NCBI GenBank assembly: GCA_019058315.1
Contig: JAHPZH010000002.1
Coordinates: 1,001,910 to 1,065,909 of the forward strand
Reading direction: 5' to 3'
Origin: Candidatus Helarchaeota archaeon
Lineage (GTDB): Archaea; Asgardarchaeota; Lokiarchaeia; Helarchaeales; RDOG01
Length of the DNA: 64,000 nt
Shown: positions 47,834-58,413 of the stretch, in pieces
Layout: each line of letters begins with the position of its first letter
How positions within the stretch are numbered: the stretch's first letter is position 1
Made by a program: the position numbers and the translations under genes
The notes under the pieces: generated by a model
Seen by the model: the letters and a program-made list of their open reading frames with translations, nothing else
Databases searched by the model: none
Told to the model about the DNA's origin: nothing

Positions 47834-50149
47834 ATGTCGTTAAATTACAACAAACTTATTCTAAAATGGCAAAAATTAGGATTAGAAGGATTAAAAGAGG
47901 AGCTTATGACTGATGGTAGTCAAGAAGCTCAGATAATATTAAATATATTAAATATGTGTTCATCTATTCTAGAAAAATATCCTGAGCAATTACCAAGCCA
48001 ACTTGTCGCGAATTTTAGAGATCCTAAAGATAATTTTATATTAGATTTCGCTTTAGAAGTAGCAAAAGCTGATAATATAACTTGGCTTATGCCAATTGCC
48101 CCATTTCCACCAACTGAAGAAGCTTGTGTGGCAACATTACATAAACATTCCAATTTTGTAGGGTCTATAGTATGTCTAAGTAATACTGAATTCATCTCTT
48201 CATCAGAAGACGGAACTATGAGAGTTTGGGACCTAGATACGAAACAAAACACAAAAATTTTAACTGAACATACAATGCCAATTAATTGGATGCACTATAC
48301 TCCTGGTAAAAAGCATTTATTATCTGCATCTGATGATTACACTGTAAAAATATGGAATATCTCAGATTGGACTGTGTGGCGTACTCTTAAAGGACATAGC
48401 GATTATGTTAGTAAAGTATCAGAAACTAATACAGATCTTATTGTTTCAATATCTAGAGATCAAACTGTTAAAGTTTGGAATTTTAACAGTGGAGCATGTT
48501 TGCATACGTTGGAGGGTCATAATTCATGGGTATATTGCTTAGCAGTCGCTCCGGACGGTTCTCGCGCTATAACAGCATCAGTTAATAGCACAATGATAGT
48601 TTGGGATTTAATATCTGGTAAAAATCTTAGAAATATTGTTGATGGTGGTGGAGACGTTACCTATATCGCGGGATTAATTTTAGGTGGGTCAAATTATTCT
48701 GAAAAAGGGCATAAAGAATATCCTCTTTATGCTCAATGGTTAGATGATGGACGTATAATTTCTGCATCGAAGGATATAATTATTTGGAATGATAGTAATT
48801 ATACCATTGCAAAGCGACTGGATGGTCATCCATGGAAAATACATGGTTTTGTTTTAAGTCATAATAAAAAATATCTAATCTCAGTTGCAAATAGTATAAA
48901 AATCTGGGATTTAGAAACTGGGAAAAATATTATATCTCTAATAGGGCATAACAAGGAAGAGATTTACAGTATTGCAATAACCCCTAATGAAAAATATGTA
49001 TTAACTGGAGATAAAAAAGGCATAATTAAGATTTGGGATTTAGAATCATTATTCTCTAAAGATCGAGTAACCGGTCATACAAGTTGGGCTGGGTCAATAT
49101 CAATATCACCCGATGGTAATCTCGTTGCCACAGGTGGTTATGATGAAACTGCAGTTATTTGGGATGTTAAAACTGGTAAACCTCGTCATCATTTAAAAGG
49201 ACATTCAGGAATGGGTGTTAATATAATAGGGTTCCGCTCTAACGGAAAGGAATTACTCACTTCAAGTTCTGGTGAGATGAGAATCTGGAATACCGAGAAC
49301 GGGGAACTACTAAAAAAAGTTAATTATGCCATTAATTTATTTACAATCGATAACTCTTTAATTTTAGAAGGAGAAAAACAAGTTTTTTGTACAAATATGA
49401 GTTATCGTCCAACTCTTTGGGATCTTGAAAAAGGAAAAGTCAATTCTTTTGAATTAAAATTCGGATTTACATTTAATATTTGTGTATCCCAAGATGGTCA
49501 TTATTTACTTGCGTGTTCCTACCCTACTAATTTACTTGATGAAGGATATGTTGCTAAACCTGAACCAAATTTTAGTCCAGTTTATCTCTGGGATTTAAAA
49601 GAAAATAAAGTTATTCGAGAATTCTGGTTTGTGAAACAAAAAATCGAAAAAGCGGATGCGCAAGATACCGAGGAAATTAAAATCTACCCAACTAAAGTTA
49701 CTTTTAGTTCTAAAGAAGATAAAGTTATTGCTGGCTTCTCTAATGGCTATTTATGTATTTGGAAAAGAGATTCTGGAGAAATTATTAAATTTTTTAAAGC
49801 TTCAAATGATTATTTTTCAAATTTTTTCTTGACATTTGATGAAAAAATCGCTACATTCGGACAAAATGATAATTTAATAAGAATTTGGAGTTTGGAAGAT
49901 TACAAAATCTCACGTACAATTCCAATTCTTGGTCCTAAACTAAATAATGCGACTATCTCAGAAGATAGGAAAATAATAGCTGGTGTAATAGAAAAGAATA
50001 CAATTGTTCTCGTAGATTTAAAAGAAAATAAAGTGATTTCCACTCTTACTTTACCGAAACCAATAAATGAATTAAAATTTTCAGAAAATAGACTTTTTGT
50101 TGCTACAAGTGACGGTTTACTTTATGGTTTTGAAATAATTCAACAATAA
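47834..50149 (+). CDS. WD40-repeat protein with STAND-type linker
   Basis: A 771-residue cytoplasmic protein. Residues 1-95 are helical and contain ILEKYPEQLPSQLVANF and ITWLMPIAPFPPTEEACVAT. They closely resemble the segment joining the NTPase part to the propeller in WD40-bearing NACHT/NB-ARC (STAND) proteins ('dp.QL..QL..RL ... WL.Pl...l.pp.g.l..tL.gH'). No P-loop or NTPase domain precedes it. From residue 103 about 14 WD40 repeats follow, enough for two seven-blade propellers. Clear ones are SSSEDGTMRVWDLDT, SASDDYTVKIWNIS, SISRDQTVKVWNF, TGDKKGIIKIWDLES and ATGGYDETAVIWDVKTGK; repeats 10-14 are degenerate. It is probably a protein-interaction scaffold or sensor. It has no membrane segment. 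It is divergent from the small gene at 47427. Confidence 0.88.
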   Translation: MSLNYNKLILKWQKLGLEGLKEELMTDGSQEAQIILNILNMCSSILEKYPEQLPSQLVANFRDPKDNFILDFALEVAKADNITWLMPIAPFPPTEEACVATLHKHSNFVGSIVCLSNTEFISSSEDGTMRVWDLDTKQNTKILTEHTMPINWMHYTPGKKHLLSASDDYTVKIWNISDWTVWRTLKGHSDYVSKVSETNTDLIVSISRDQTVKVWNFNSGACLHTLEGHNSWVYCLAVAPDGSRAITASVNSTMIVWDLISGKNLRNIVDGGGDVTYIAGLILGGSNYSEKGHKEYPLYAQWLDDGRIISASKDIIIWNDSNYTIAKRLDGHPWKIHGFVLSHNKKYLISVANSIKIWDLETGKNIISLIGHNKEEIYSIAITPNEKYVLTGDKKGIIKIWDLESLFSKDRVTGHTSWAGSISISPDGNLVATGGYDETAVIWDVKTGKPRHHLKGHSGMGVNIIGFRSNGKELLTSSSGEMRIWNTENGELLKKVNYAINLFTIDNSLILEGEKQVFCTNMSYRPTLWDLEKGKVNSFELKFGFTFNICVSQDGHYLLACSYPTNLLDEGYVAKPEPNFSPVYLWDLKENKVIREFWFVKQKIEKADAQDTEEIKIYPTKVTFSSKEDKVIAGFSNGYLCIWKRDSGEIIKFFKASNDYFSNFFLTFDEKIATFGQNDNLIRIWSLEDYKISRTIPILGPKLNNATISEDRKIIAGVIEKNTIVLVDLKENKVISTLTLPKPINELKFSENRLFVATSDGLLYGFEIIQQ

Positions 50150-50487
50150 ATCAAGAGTATATATTGAATTTGTAGTCAAAAATTATTATTTTTTTATAGC
50201 GAATTTGCTACTATTTTATAAAATATTGACATATATGCAATAATTTAATTTTTATTCTGTCCCAATGGAATATATTTCTAATTGAACTTTGTCTCACTGA
50301 GTTATATTGGACAATTCGCAAATAACAACTCTCAAACTATTGAGTTTCGCAAAGAAATATTTTTATTTCATTGCTAAAAACTGTTATTCACAAATAATTT
50401 TCAATTATAAAGAGAGATCATTGAAAATTTTTCATTTGAATCATTAAAATTCAATTTAATTACAACCTAATTTTTGTGGGAAGAAAT
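50150..50487. other. Intergenic region before the 2,252-residue surface protein
   Basis: About 340 AT-rich bases. Only the ribosome-binding site GGGAAG (50478-50483) just before ATG 50488 is convincing. I see no ORF, tRNA-like structure or strong inverted repeat. Confidence 0.5.
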
Positions 50488-53400
50488 ATGATTAATAAAA
50501 AAAATAAAATGAAATTTATAGGCATATTACTGATTTTCATCATGATTACTCCAATTGGGATTACTACATACCAAACATCTCTCGTAATAAATCAAGACGA
50601 TACTTTAAACAATAATTTTGAGAAATATTTAAATCTAAAATTATTAAATGAAAAACAATCACCTCAAGATAATTCTAAAACGACTCAACCGAACGTTCCC
50701 AATCTAGATTTTACCGATCCAACTCAAAATTCGGATAATACTGAACATAATTACGAAAGTCCTTATATTGATACGTCAATGATGAATAAAACTACGTATT
50801 ACGACTCGTCTGCTCTTGACCTACTGTATCAACAAATAATTAATGGAGAATTCAGTCTGGAACAAGCTTTCATTCAAAGCCAAGGAATGACCACTGAATA
50901 TACTGAGAAATATACAAATGAAACTCATACAGTCATTAATAGAACAATATCTGTTATTAATAATGATCCGATTAATATAGAAGATGCAATAATTAAAGCA
51001 ATTCCAACTGATTTAATTGATGATTTCCAAATTATTAAAAAACAAGAAGTAACTGATTACAATAAACATTTTATATCATTAGAAATGGCTAAAAACTTAG
51101 AATCTCTTATAAAACAAAACATTATTAACTGTTCCATAGACATTTTAGAATTTCAACAGTCAATTGAAAAAATTCTTAATGATACAATTTTAATAGCGAG
51201 TGTAAAGTATTTTCCAAAAAATGGTTTTAATAATAACAATCCTATAATTTCCAAATTATTATATGATACTTCTCAAACTCGTATCTTATTTGATTGTTTT
51301 ACTTCAAACATTATGAAGCCAAGACTAGATAACCGAAGTATTCTTCTAATATCTTCAAATAGTATGAAAAACAAAATTGATTTAGAGATTTCCGATACTG
51401 GGAATATTGGAGCAGATTTTCTTGGAACGTTTGTCTATTTTTCCTCTTTTAGTGCTAAATTTAAAGGGGATATTGTAATTGATCCTAATGGTTTTGTTTA
51501 TCAATCACAGCTTGGTGAAATTTCAATAAAAAATACTACAATTGCAAATATTAGTGGAAAAGTGAGTAAATCGGTGGATTTAGTATCTATATTCGTATAT
51601 TGGCCAATTCTTCTCATCCCAATTGTTAATAGTATTTTTACTGCTTGGTTTGCTGGAGCCCAAAATCAGATAATTTCTCGTTCATTCACTACATCTGTTT
51701 CATTTGAACCAAATTTTAACACTAATGATAATGCAAATATAATTACTATTTCTAAAGACTTAGGTTCTGGGGCAGGGGGTGCAGAAGTCCCTGTATCTGA
51801 AAGTATTATCATAAATCGAGATGTGAATGATAATAATACCCTAATTGGGGAATTATACTTTACTTTAGAACTATCTGGGACGTTAGGAGATATCATTTTA
51901 TCAGAACCTGTCTCAAAAATCACAATTTTTAATCAAATTGATGATACACTACAATATCTCAGAACTTGGAAAGATCCAACGATTGATATTGCAATAACGG
52001 ATGCAATTGTGGTTACTAAGACTAATGATCTAAATGTAATTGTCTTTAACAACATGGTAAGTCCAGATCAATTAGCTCTTAGGAACATTGAAATTGAATT
52101 GTCAATAGAAAACGAAACAAATTCCGATTCACTTCGATTTACAATGGATAATTTAACAAGCTTTAATTATATTATTAATGAATTAACAACTGCTTTTTGC
52201 ATGAATACTACAAAAATTGTCCCAAAGAATTTATCAAAAACAACTATAAAAGCACGAATAGTTTCATATCAATTATTTATTCATGGTTCTACAATTGATG
52301 TAACTTTAAATAATAATCTTGGAACTATTTCTGTTGTAAAAACTATAACAATATTAAATGAAACTGCAGATCCTCAAATATTTCATATTAGTGGGGATTA
52401 TAAAAAACAAGATACCCCTAATGATTTTTCAGAACCTGGTGAGGGTTTTGAAATAACAATCCAAATAAAAAATGTTGGTTTCAAACCATGTAAGAACCTT
52501 AAACTTTTAGTTTACTTCAGAAGAAGTGGAGAAGAGTATAATCTACCAATAGTATTAAATTATATGACTTACTTAGCCGAAAATTCAACTGGAATTTTAG
52601 AAAATTATACTTTATCTTTGACCTTAGTTGATACTTATTTTATTAGATTTGGATTTAATTTTGAATATAACTCTTCCCAAGGACCCATAAACATAACTAA
52701 AACAAATTTTGATCCCCTAGAACTGCCAGATGAAACAATAGATATTGAAAAAAACATATCAATTAGTAATAATCCAACAATTCTTATATCTTTTTCAAGT
52801 GGGGATGGTTATGAAGAATTGTCTGTAAATTTGAAAAATAATGCACAATCTGTCAATTTATATTTTGATACAAGTGTTCAACAGACTTATGTTAAGAAAA
52901 TTTATGAAGGTTTAACTATTGATGATGTACTGGGAGCAATATTTGGCTTTGTAGGAGATGTAATTGATGAAGTATTTGAGCCTATGCTTCCCACACCTGG
53001 ATATGATGAAAATCCAGCTTCTTACACTTTGAAACTTATTAAAAAATTATTAGAAATGAAATTTATATCTGAAGAAGCTAAGAATAAGGCAGGAATTCAA
53101 GGTTTTGCAATTGATTTAGGGATTAGAGCAGGTTTTACAATATTATATTACCTTCTTTATGGGTTTTCGCAAGTTCTTGAAGTAAAGGACTTAAGAAGCA
53201 AAAATCTATTTCCAATTTCGATGGTTAATTTTACTAATTATCAACAAAATATCACTTTAAGTGAAAGACTGATTTTTAAAGATTGGCAGATTACTGATCC
53301 GAAGGGATGGTGGCTCTGGTATTGGACTACTGGATATACTAAGATAGAAGAGACTTTAAAGTTTACATTTCATGTTTATGATGAATATGGGAATAATTAT

Positions 53401-56400
53401 AACCCAGATGTTGAAACAACCGCTCATAATAAAGCAACTTATCCGGATAAAGCTACTCATAGTTATGATGGTACGATTAAAACTGTTGATAATGTCAATA
53501 TTAACATAAATGTTGCAGATTTTTGGAAAACTATAGCTGATATTAGACTTGGACAATGGCTAGATTTCTTAATAGCATCTTCAACAATAATTGTAGAGGT
53601 AATTTTAGTATGTTTGCCATTTGGTATTGGGGCATTTTTTTCACCTTTATTAATGCCACATATAATAGGAAATGCAATTAGTGCTGCTATTTCTATTGCA
53701 GTATGTGGTGTTATGACATTAATTGTTCTTTTTGACCCTGATGAAAATTATACAAATGTAGTCGAACCTATACCATATCCAATTCAAGAAATGTTTCTAA
53801 ATGATTCCCAATCTGCACTAGCAGCGGAAAGAGCAGAAATTCTTTCCAATATTTATGGTTATATAAATGCTTCAAAAATTACAAATTTTAGAATGACAGC
53901 CGCTAAAAATGACTTTAATAGTACCTACATTGATTTACAAGCGAATGCTCTATTAAATTTTACAGAAAAAATTGATTTCTACTGTAATGACCTATTAATT
54001 AATGCACTATTACATGATAGTGGGAATAAAACAATAATAGATAACCAAACTGCTGAAGAAACAGCCGAATTTATAAAGGAAAACGGTATTACTCCAGATT
54101 TAGAACAAAAATTAAAACCTTTAGAAGATGATGCACAAGAGGCCATGAATCCTAGTGATTATCCAACAAATATAACTGAATTTAATTCAACGGACTTTTT
54201 TGAAGAAGAATTTACTTCTAAAATAAATAAGACTATGGTACAACAAATCTTAAATAATTCTTTAAGTTTAAATGAGACTCTAAAATTTGTTTTTAAAGTC
54301 AAAGCTTTCTCTTCTTATCTACGTCAAGAAGCTTTTAATGGTAAAATTTACATTGAAACACAAATAAATAATGAGACGGTTAGTGATCTTTCTCCTTCAC
54401 AACAATCAAACTTAACTTATTGGAACTCCTCACTACTAAACGCTCTGAATGACCATAATTACACTAATTTACAATATTATATGGAAGAATTAAATGATAC
54501 TATTTGGGATATTCTCCTCACTACAAATAATGGCTCAATTGTTCCATATTATGAAAAAGTAGTCAGTGCAAAATACAATCTGATTAATCAAATAAGATTT
54601 ACTTCTATAAATTACCCAAATCTTATTGTTTTAGACAAAACCAAGGAAAAATCGTATGAGAACTATTCCTTTAGTGTGATGAATTCTGGCTTTCTAAATA
54701 CCACTTTCAAAGCAGAAATGATTTCATTTCCGTCCGAGTTCTCAACAGACTTTGTGGCAAATCAATTCTATCTTGGCAGAAATGACCGAATAATACAAAA
54801 TTTTACGATATCTTTACCCAATAATACTATTCTTAATAAAACAAATTATGAATTTCAAATCAAGATTTCATCTTTAATAAATCCAAATATATATGAGATT
54901 CTTAATTATTCAGTTGAAATCGCCAATTATGACTTTGAGGCTAGAATAATTGATGTTATTGATTCAATTCAACCTGGTGATAAAGCAAAATATTTACTTG
55001 AAATTGAAAATCTAGGAAACACATATGACATTTATGAAATATCATATTCTGGTACTCTACCAGAAGACTGGTTCACTCATCCAGTAGAATTATTTATGAT
55101 GGATGATAATGCTGATAATTATTCAATATTAGTCGATGTTCCTCGCTTACCTACCTCAACACCTGGGCTTTATACATGTTTCATTAATATTCAGTCATTT
55201 TATAACTCAAGTTTGAATAAATCGTATCAATTTAATGTAGAAATATTACCATATTATGAATTTAGTTCTTATATTGAACTATTAAATAATGCAATAGAAC
55301 CTGGTGATTCATTTCTATTTAATCTCTCAATTTATAATTTTGGAAATACAATAGAAACTTATTCCTTAGAGATTCTTAACCTTCCTGATGGTTGGTCTTT
55401 AAATACAACGTCCGTTACTCTATCTCCAAACGAAAGTAAATCAATGATTGTAGCTTTGGATGTGATTAGGAATTACACCATACAACCTCTTAATTATTCT
55501 TTACAATTCAGATTAAATTCTACAAGTTTAGCAGATTATTACGATGAATTTGGCTTTACAGTTAAAATTATACCGTTTGTTGATTTGATTTATGAAATAA
55601 CACCATTAACTCTTCAGGTCCCTGTCGATTCACAGACTGGAATTTATAAAGTTAAAATTACAAATATGGGAAATATTCCTGAAAATATCAGCTTTACTTG
55701 TTCTCAACAACCTGCTAATTCATGGTTAACCCCCCTTGACACAGTGGAATTAGATATATTAGAAAGTGTTACATTAATACTCAATTTAACAGTACCAAAA
55801 TCTTGGGATTCATTTGCAGGTGGATATAATTTCACTTTAGATATCCAAATGGAAAATTATAATAAAATCGATTCAAAATATTTTGAATTTACCGTTTTAC
55901 CATTTTATGATTTTACATTGAACTATAATCCACTAAGTTTTACTATAGATCCTGGAGATTCAAATGATATAATATTTCAAATAGGAAACTTAGGAAATAT
56001 TGCTACCACATTCGACATAAAAGATTTAATTGGTTTATCATCAGATTGGTATTCGATAAATAATCTGCCTATAACTCTAGATCCTGGTCAAAATTCTACA
56101 TTTACAGTAAGTGTTTCTCCACCCCGTTCTCCCTATACTACTCCTGGAACTTACTCATTTTCAGGTAAAGTGTACGTATTAGAAGATAATGCTGTCTTTA
56201 AGACCTTTTTAACAACTATAACAATCTTACCTTTCGCAGAATTCGATTATTCGATCGAACCATCATCCCTAGAGATATTTATGGGGTATTCAAAAGAAGT
56301 GGAAATCTCTATAACTAATCTTGGTAATATAAATGACACTTTTATGATAGATTTGTCATTTAACAATTCTCTAGTTGAAAATTTCACGCAGATAGATGCA

Positions 56401-57246
56401 ACAGAAGTCAATTTATCAATAGATTCTTCAAAAACTATTAAATTAACTATAACTGTTCCCTTAATGCCTCTAATTGAAGATATAAACGGATTAATTAAAG
56501 TAAATATCTCTTCAGTATTCGATCCATCAATTTCTGCCGAATCGGAAATTACACTCAAAATTATCGCCTCTCCAATCGGAATGTTACAATATGTAATACT
56601 AAAACTCCAGGAATTAAAGAATTACGCAAAAGATAACTTTTCAGAATGTTTAAGTAAAAAAGTTATATGTAAACTTAATATTTCGGAGAAATTTTTAGAC
56701 ATGGCTATCTGTGCATACAATAAATGTTATGAAACTACATCTATTATATTTGAAATGGTTTCGGAAGCTTTACTAAGTATCTCAGAATTATACCTAGATT
56801 TAGCAGAATTGTTCAATTGCATTGACTATAATATAACAAATCCATTCCATACGAAATTATACTTAATCTACTCACAAATAACTTTAATCAAAGCTAGAAC
56901 TATAGATACAAATATTGCGTATGAAATAGCAGAAGTAAAAATTAATATGTTAAATATTGCTCTTTGGATAAAGACCGGACAGAACTTTTGGCTAGAATTA
57001 TTAAATTACCTAAAAATTAAAAGTATAATTCTCGCACTTGATGTAGCACTACTAATGCAATCGTTAAATAATTCACAAGCAACCTATAATAATCTTTATT
57101 CAGCTAGCTACAAAATCTCATGTACAATTTCAAGTATTAGCTTTCTCTCCTTATTTAATCTAATAGATGAAGAAACAAAGGAGTACTTAATAACTAATTT
57201 AGAAATGAATAAGGCTTTAATTGAAGAGATTTCAGGTCAAATTTAA
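50488..57246 (+). CDS. Large secreted protein with six NEW3/CARDB-like repeats
   Basis: A 2,252-residue exported protein. ATG 50488 is preferred to GTG 50476 because GGGAAG lies 4 nt upstream. A signal segment follows (KMKFIGILLIFIMITPIGI). There is no C-terminal anchor, but hydrophobic stretches occur at residues about 368-390 (IFVYWPILLIPIVNSIF) and 1034-1083, the second long enough for two helices. Residues about 1383-2027 hold six tandem beta-sandwich repeats of about 107 residues, with motifs IQPGDKAKYLLEIENLGN, IEPGDSFLFNLSIYNFGN and IDPGDSNDIIFQIGNLGN, then W-containing and 'P..t.pG.Y.f' strands. This is the NEW3/CARDB pattern of archaeal surface proteins. The last 220 residues are helical. 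Numerous N-x-S/T sites suggest heavy N-glycosylation. The function is probably cell envelope or adhesion; there is no enzymatic motif. Confidence 0.85.
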   Translation: MINKKNKMKFIGILLIFIMITPIGITTYQTSLVINQDDTLNNNFEKYLNLKLLNEKQSPQDNSKTTQPNVPNLDFTDPTQNSDNTEHNYESPYIDTSMMNKTTYYDSSALDLLYQQIINGEFSLEQAFIQSQGMTTEYTEKYTNETHTVINRTISVINNDPINIEDAIIKAIPTDLIDDFQIIKKQEVTDYNKHFISLEMAKNLESLIKQNIINCSIDILEFQQSIEKILNDTILIASVKYFPKNGFNNNNPIISKLLYDTSQTRILFDCFTSNIMKPRLDNRSILLISSNSMKNKIDLEISDTGNIGADFLGTFVYFSSFSAKFKGDIVIDPNGFVYQSQLGEISIKNTTIANISGKVSKSVDLVSIFVYWPILLIPIVNSIFTAWFAGAQNQIISRSFTTSVSFEPNFNTNDNANIITISKDLGSGAGGAEVPVSESIIINRDVNDNNTLIGELYFTLELSGTLGDIILSEPVSKITIFNQIDDTLQYLRTWKDPTIDIAITDAIVVTKTNDLNVIVFNNMVSPDQLALRNIEIELSIENETNSDSLRFTMDNLTSFNYIINELTTAFCMNTTKIVPKNLSKTTIKARIVSYQLFIHGSTIDVTLNNNLGTISVVKTITILNETADPQIFHISGDYKKQDTPNDFSEPGEGFEITIQIKNVGFKPCKNLKLLVYFRRSGEEYNLPIVLNYMTYLAENSTGILENYTLSLTLVDTYFIRFGFNFEYNSSQGPINITKTNFDPLELPDETIDIEKNISISNNPTILISFSSGDGYEELSVNLKNNAQSVNLYFDTSVQQTYVKKIYEGLTIDDVLGAIFGFVGDVIDEVFEPMLPTPGYDENPASYTLKLIKKLLEMKFISEEAKNKAGIQGFAIDLGIRAGFTILYYLLYGFSQVLEVKDLRSKNLFPISMVNFTNYQQNITLSERLIFKDWQITDPKGWWLWYWTTGYTKIEETLKFTFHVYDEYGNNYNPDVETTAHNKATYPDKATHSYDGTIKTVDNVNININVADFWKTIADIRLGQWLDFLIASSTIIVEVILVCLPFGIGAFFSPLLMPHIIGNAISAAISIAVCGVMTLIVLFDPDENYTNVVEPIPYPIQEMFLNDSQSALAAERAEILSNIYGYINASKITNFRMTAAKNDFNSTYIDLQANALLNFTEKIDFYCNDLLINALLHDSGNKTIIDNQTAEETAEFIKENGITPDLEQKLKPLEDDAQEAMNPSDYPTNITEFNSTDFFEEEFTSKINKTMVQQILNNSLSLNETLKFVFKVKAFSSYLRQEAFNGKIYIETQINNETVSDLSPSQQSNLTYWNSSLLNALNDHNYTNLQYYMEELNDTIWDILLTTNNGSIVPYYEKVVSAKYNLINQIRFTSINYPNLIVLDKTKEKSYENYSFSVMNSGFLNTTFKAEMISFPSEFSTDFVANQFYLGRNDRIIQNFTISLPNNTILNKTNYEFQIKISSLINPNIYEILNYSVEIANYDFEARIIDVIDSIQPGDKAKYLLEIENLGNTYDIYEISYSGTLPEDWFTHPVELFMMDDNADNYSILVDVPRLPTSTPGLYTCFINIQSFYNSSLNKSYQFNVEILPYYEFSSYIELLNNAIEPGDSFLFNLSIYNFGNTIETYSLEILNLPDGWSLNTTSVTLSPNESKSMIVALDVIRNYTIQPLNYSLQFRLNSTSLADYYDEFGFTVKIIPFVDLIYEITPLTLQVPVDSQTGIYKVKITNMGNIPENISFTCSQQPANSWLTPLDTVELDILESVTLILNLTVPKSWDSFAGGYNFTLDIQMENYNKIDSKYFEFTVLPFYDFTLNYNPLSFTIDPGDSNDIIFQIGNLGNIATTFDIKDLIGLSSDWYSINNLPITLDPGQNSTFTVSVSPPRSPYTTPGTYSFSGKVYVLEDNAVFKTFLTTITILPFAEFDYSIEPSSLEIFMGYSKEVEISITNLGNINDTFMIDLSFNNSLVENFTQIDATEVNLSIDSSKTIKLTITVPLMPLIEDINGLIKVNISSVFDPSISAESEITLKIIASPIGMLQYVILKLQELKNYAKDNFSECLSKKVICKLNISEKFLDMAICAYNKCYETTSIIFEMVSEALLSISELYLDLAELFNCIDYNITNPFHTKLYLIYSQITLIKARTIDTNIAYEIAEVKINMLNIALWIKTGQNFWLELLNYLKIKSIILALDVALLMQSLNNSQATYNNLYSASYKISCTISSISFLSLFNLIDEETKEYLITNLEMNKALIEEISGQI
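54633..56568 (+). repeat. Six tandem NEW3/CARDB-like repeats
   Basis: Units begin at about 54633, 54928, 55252, 55576, 55903 and 56233, each about 320 nt. Each has a 'PGD' or equivalent turn, a N-x-GN motif (ENLGNTY, YNFGNTIE, TNMGNIPE, GNLGNIAT, TNLGNIND), and closes with a strand (VEILPYYEF, VKIIPFVDL, FTVLPFYDF, ITILPFAEF) that leads into the next unit. The first unit is the most diverged. Confidence 0.75.
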
Positions 57247-57531
57247 AAATTCCTTCTTTTTTTAATTATAAATTTAAAAGATATATTTAACATCTTAAAT
57301 ATCCCAAATTTCACCAATATAATTTATTTTAAGAAATAAATTACCTTTTAGAAAATTTTACTTGTCCTATTTCCTCACTTTTTATATTTAGTATGAAAAA
57401 TAATTTATAATAAATTTAATAATTAATAAAGTCTGTAAGAATTAATTATTTAAATTGAGATATTGATAGATTAATCTATTTAATTTATTTATAAAGTCGA
57501 TTCTAGTAATATTAGGAGTTGAATAATTAAA

Positions 57532-57705
57532 TTGAAAAAAGAAATTGATATTCCCGAGGAGTTAGGAGAAATTATCATTAAATTTATCGACTCACACTCA
57601 AATTTTAATAATTTAAACGAATTTGCTAAAGCAGCATTTGAATCTTTTTTACAAAATGATGAATTTTTACAGAGTAAAATAACCGCTCTCGATAAAACGA
57701 AATAA
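57532..57705 (+). CDS. Small ribbon-helix-helix-like protein (57 aa)
   Basis: A TTG-initiated frame ends at TAA 57703-57705. The protein begins MKKEIDIPEELGEIIIKFID, continues with NLNEFAKAAFESFLQN and ends with a short charged tail. The order strand (KEIDIP) - helix - helix with 's..efa..a...fl' is that of small CopG/MetJ-like DNA-binding ribbon-helix-helix proteins, which act as dimers. TAGGAG at 57513-57518 lies 13 nt upstream, longer than ideal. It precedes the UPF0147 gene in the same direction by about 150 nt. As a regulator its target is unknown. Confidence 0.55.
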   Translation: MKKEIDIPEELGEIIIKFIDSHSNFNNLNEFAKAAFESFLQNDEFLQSKITALDKTK

Positions 57706-57857
57706 AGGAATAAAGAGTAAGATTTTTACTAAAGGATAAATTTTAATTTGTAGAAATTATTTAATTTTAAAATTAAATAAAAATAATATAAAAAAAGAAA
57801 AAAGTTTGAAAAATCTCGGGAAAAATTGGAGAATAAGGTTTTTAATAGGTGATAGTT

Positions 57858-58124
57858 ATGAGTGAAGATGAACAAGCAGTCAAACATGCGATTTTTTTAC
57901 TAAATCAAATAGTCAATGACAACTCCATTCCGCGAAATATTAGGCGAGCAGCAAACGAATCAGTAGAATTATTAGAAACCGGTAAAGATTCAATTGCCTC
58001 TCGTGCAATATCAGTTATTATGACGCTTGAAGACACCTCCCAGGATCCAAACTGTCCATCATATGCAAGGACTAAGATATTTAAAATACAATCTCTTTTA
58101 GCTCCCTTAAAGGATGATGTATAA
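57858..58124 (+). CDS. UPF0147-family protein
   Basis: An 88-residue protein recognised as UPF0147, a short helical family found in archaea: MSEDEQAVKHAIFLLNQIVN, then SIPRNIRRAANESVELLE, SIASRAISVIMTLEDTSQDP and NCPSYARTKIFKIQSLL. The family's function is not established. ATG 57858 is chosen because GGTGA lies 5 nt upstream; an in-frame GTG at 57849 overlaps that site and is less likely. Length and motifs are complete. This gene is the best single indicator that the DNA is archaeal. Confidence 0.85.
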   Translation: MSEDEQAVKHAIFLLNQIVNDNSIPRNIRRAANESVELLETGKDSIASRAISVIMTLEDTSQDPNCPSYARTKIFKIQSLLAPLKDDV

Positions 58125-58251
58125 TTAAATTTTCACCTCTTTCTCTTTAATATTTTTAAATTATTTCAATTTATATTTTCAACTTATTATGGAATCTTAT
58201 ATTATCAAATCAAATTATATCATGATATAATAAAAGAAAAAGATGGGAGGT

Positions 58252-58398
58252 TTAAATTAACTCAAGGAATAGATTTACAAATGTTATTTTTTTTGTTTTG
58301 GCAAAGGACAAACTAGATGCTTTAATAATATATTTTCTGCCTTGAAAAATAATAGTTTTTTGATTTTTAATCTTGTGTAATTTGTCCATTTTACTCAT
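58252..58398 (-). pseudogene. Short ORF resembling the N-terminal cap of an LRR protein
   Basis: A 48-codon ATG-initiated frame begins 16 nt after the stop of the roadblock-like gene. The segment NQKTIIFQGRKYIIKASSLS resembles the cap of the LRR protein at 43809 (NYVEIRGKKYVLKRD). It ends at TAA before any leucine-rich repeat. It may be the remaining start of a decayed LRR gene, or a genuine small protein. Nothing else is recognisable. Confidence 0.3.
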
Positions 58399-58413
58399 TT
58401 GTCAATCTCTCGA

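Noticed and set aside
47929..48252. Minus-strand 107-codon frame
   Set aside because: Antisense to the N-terminal part of the WD40 protein, with no start signal.
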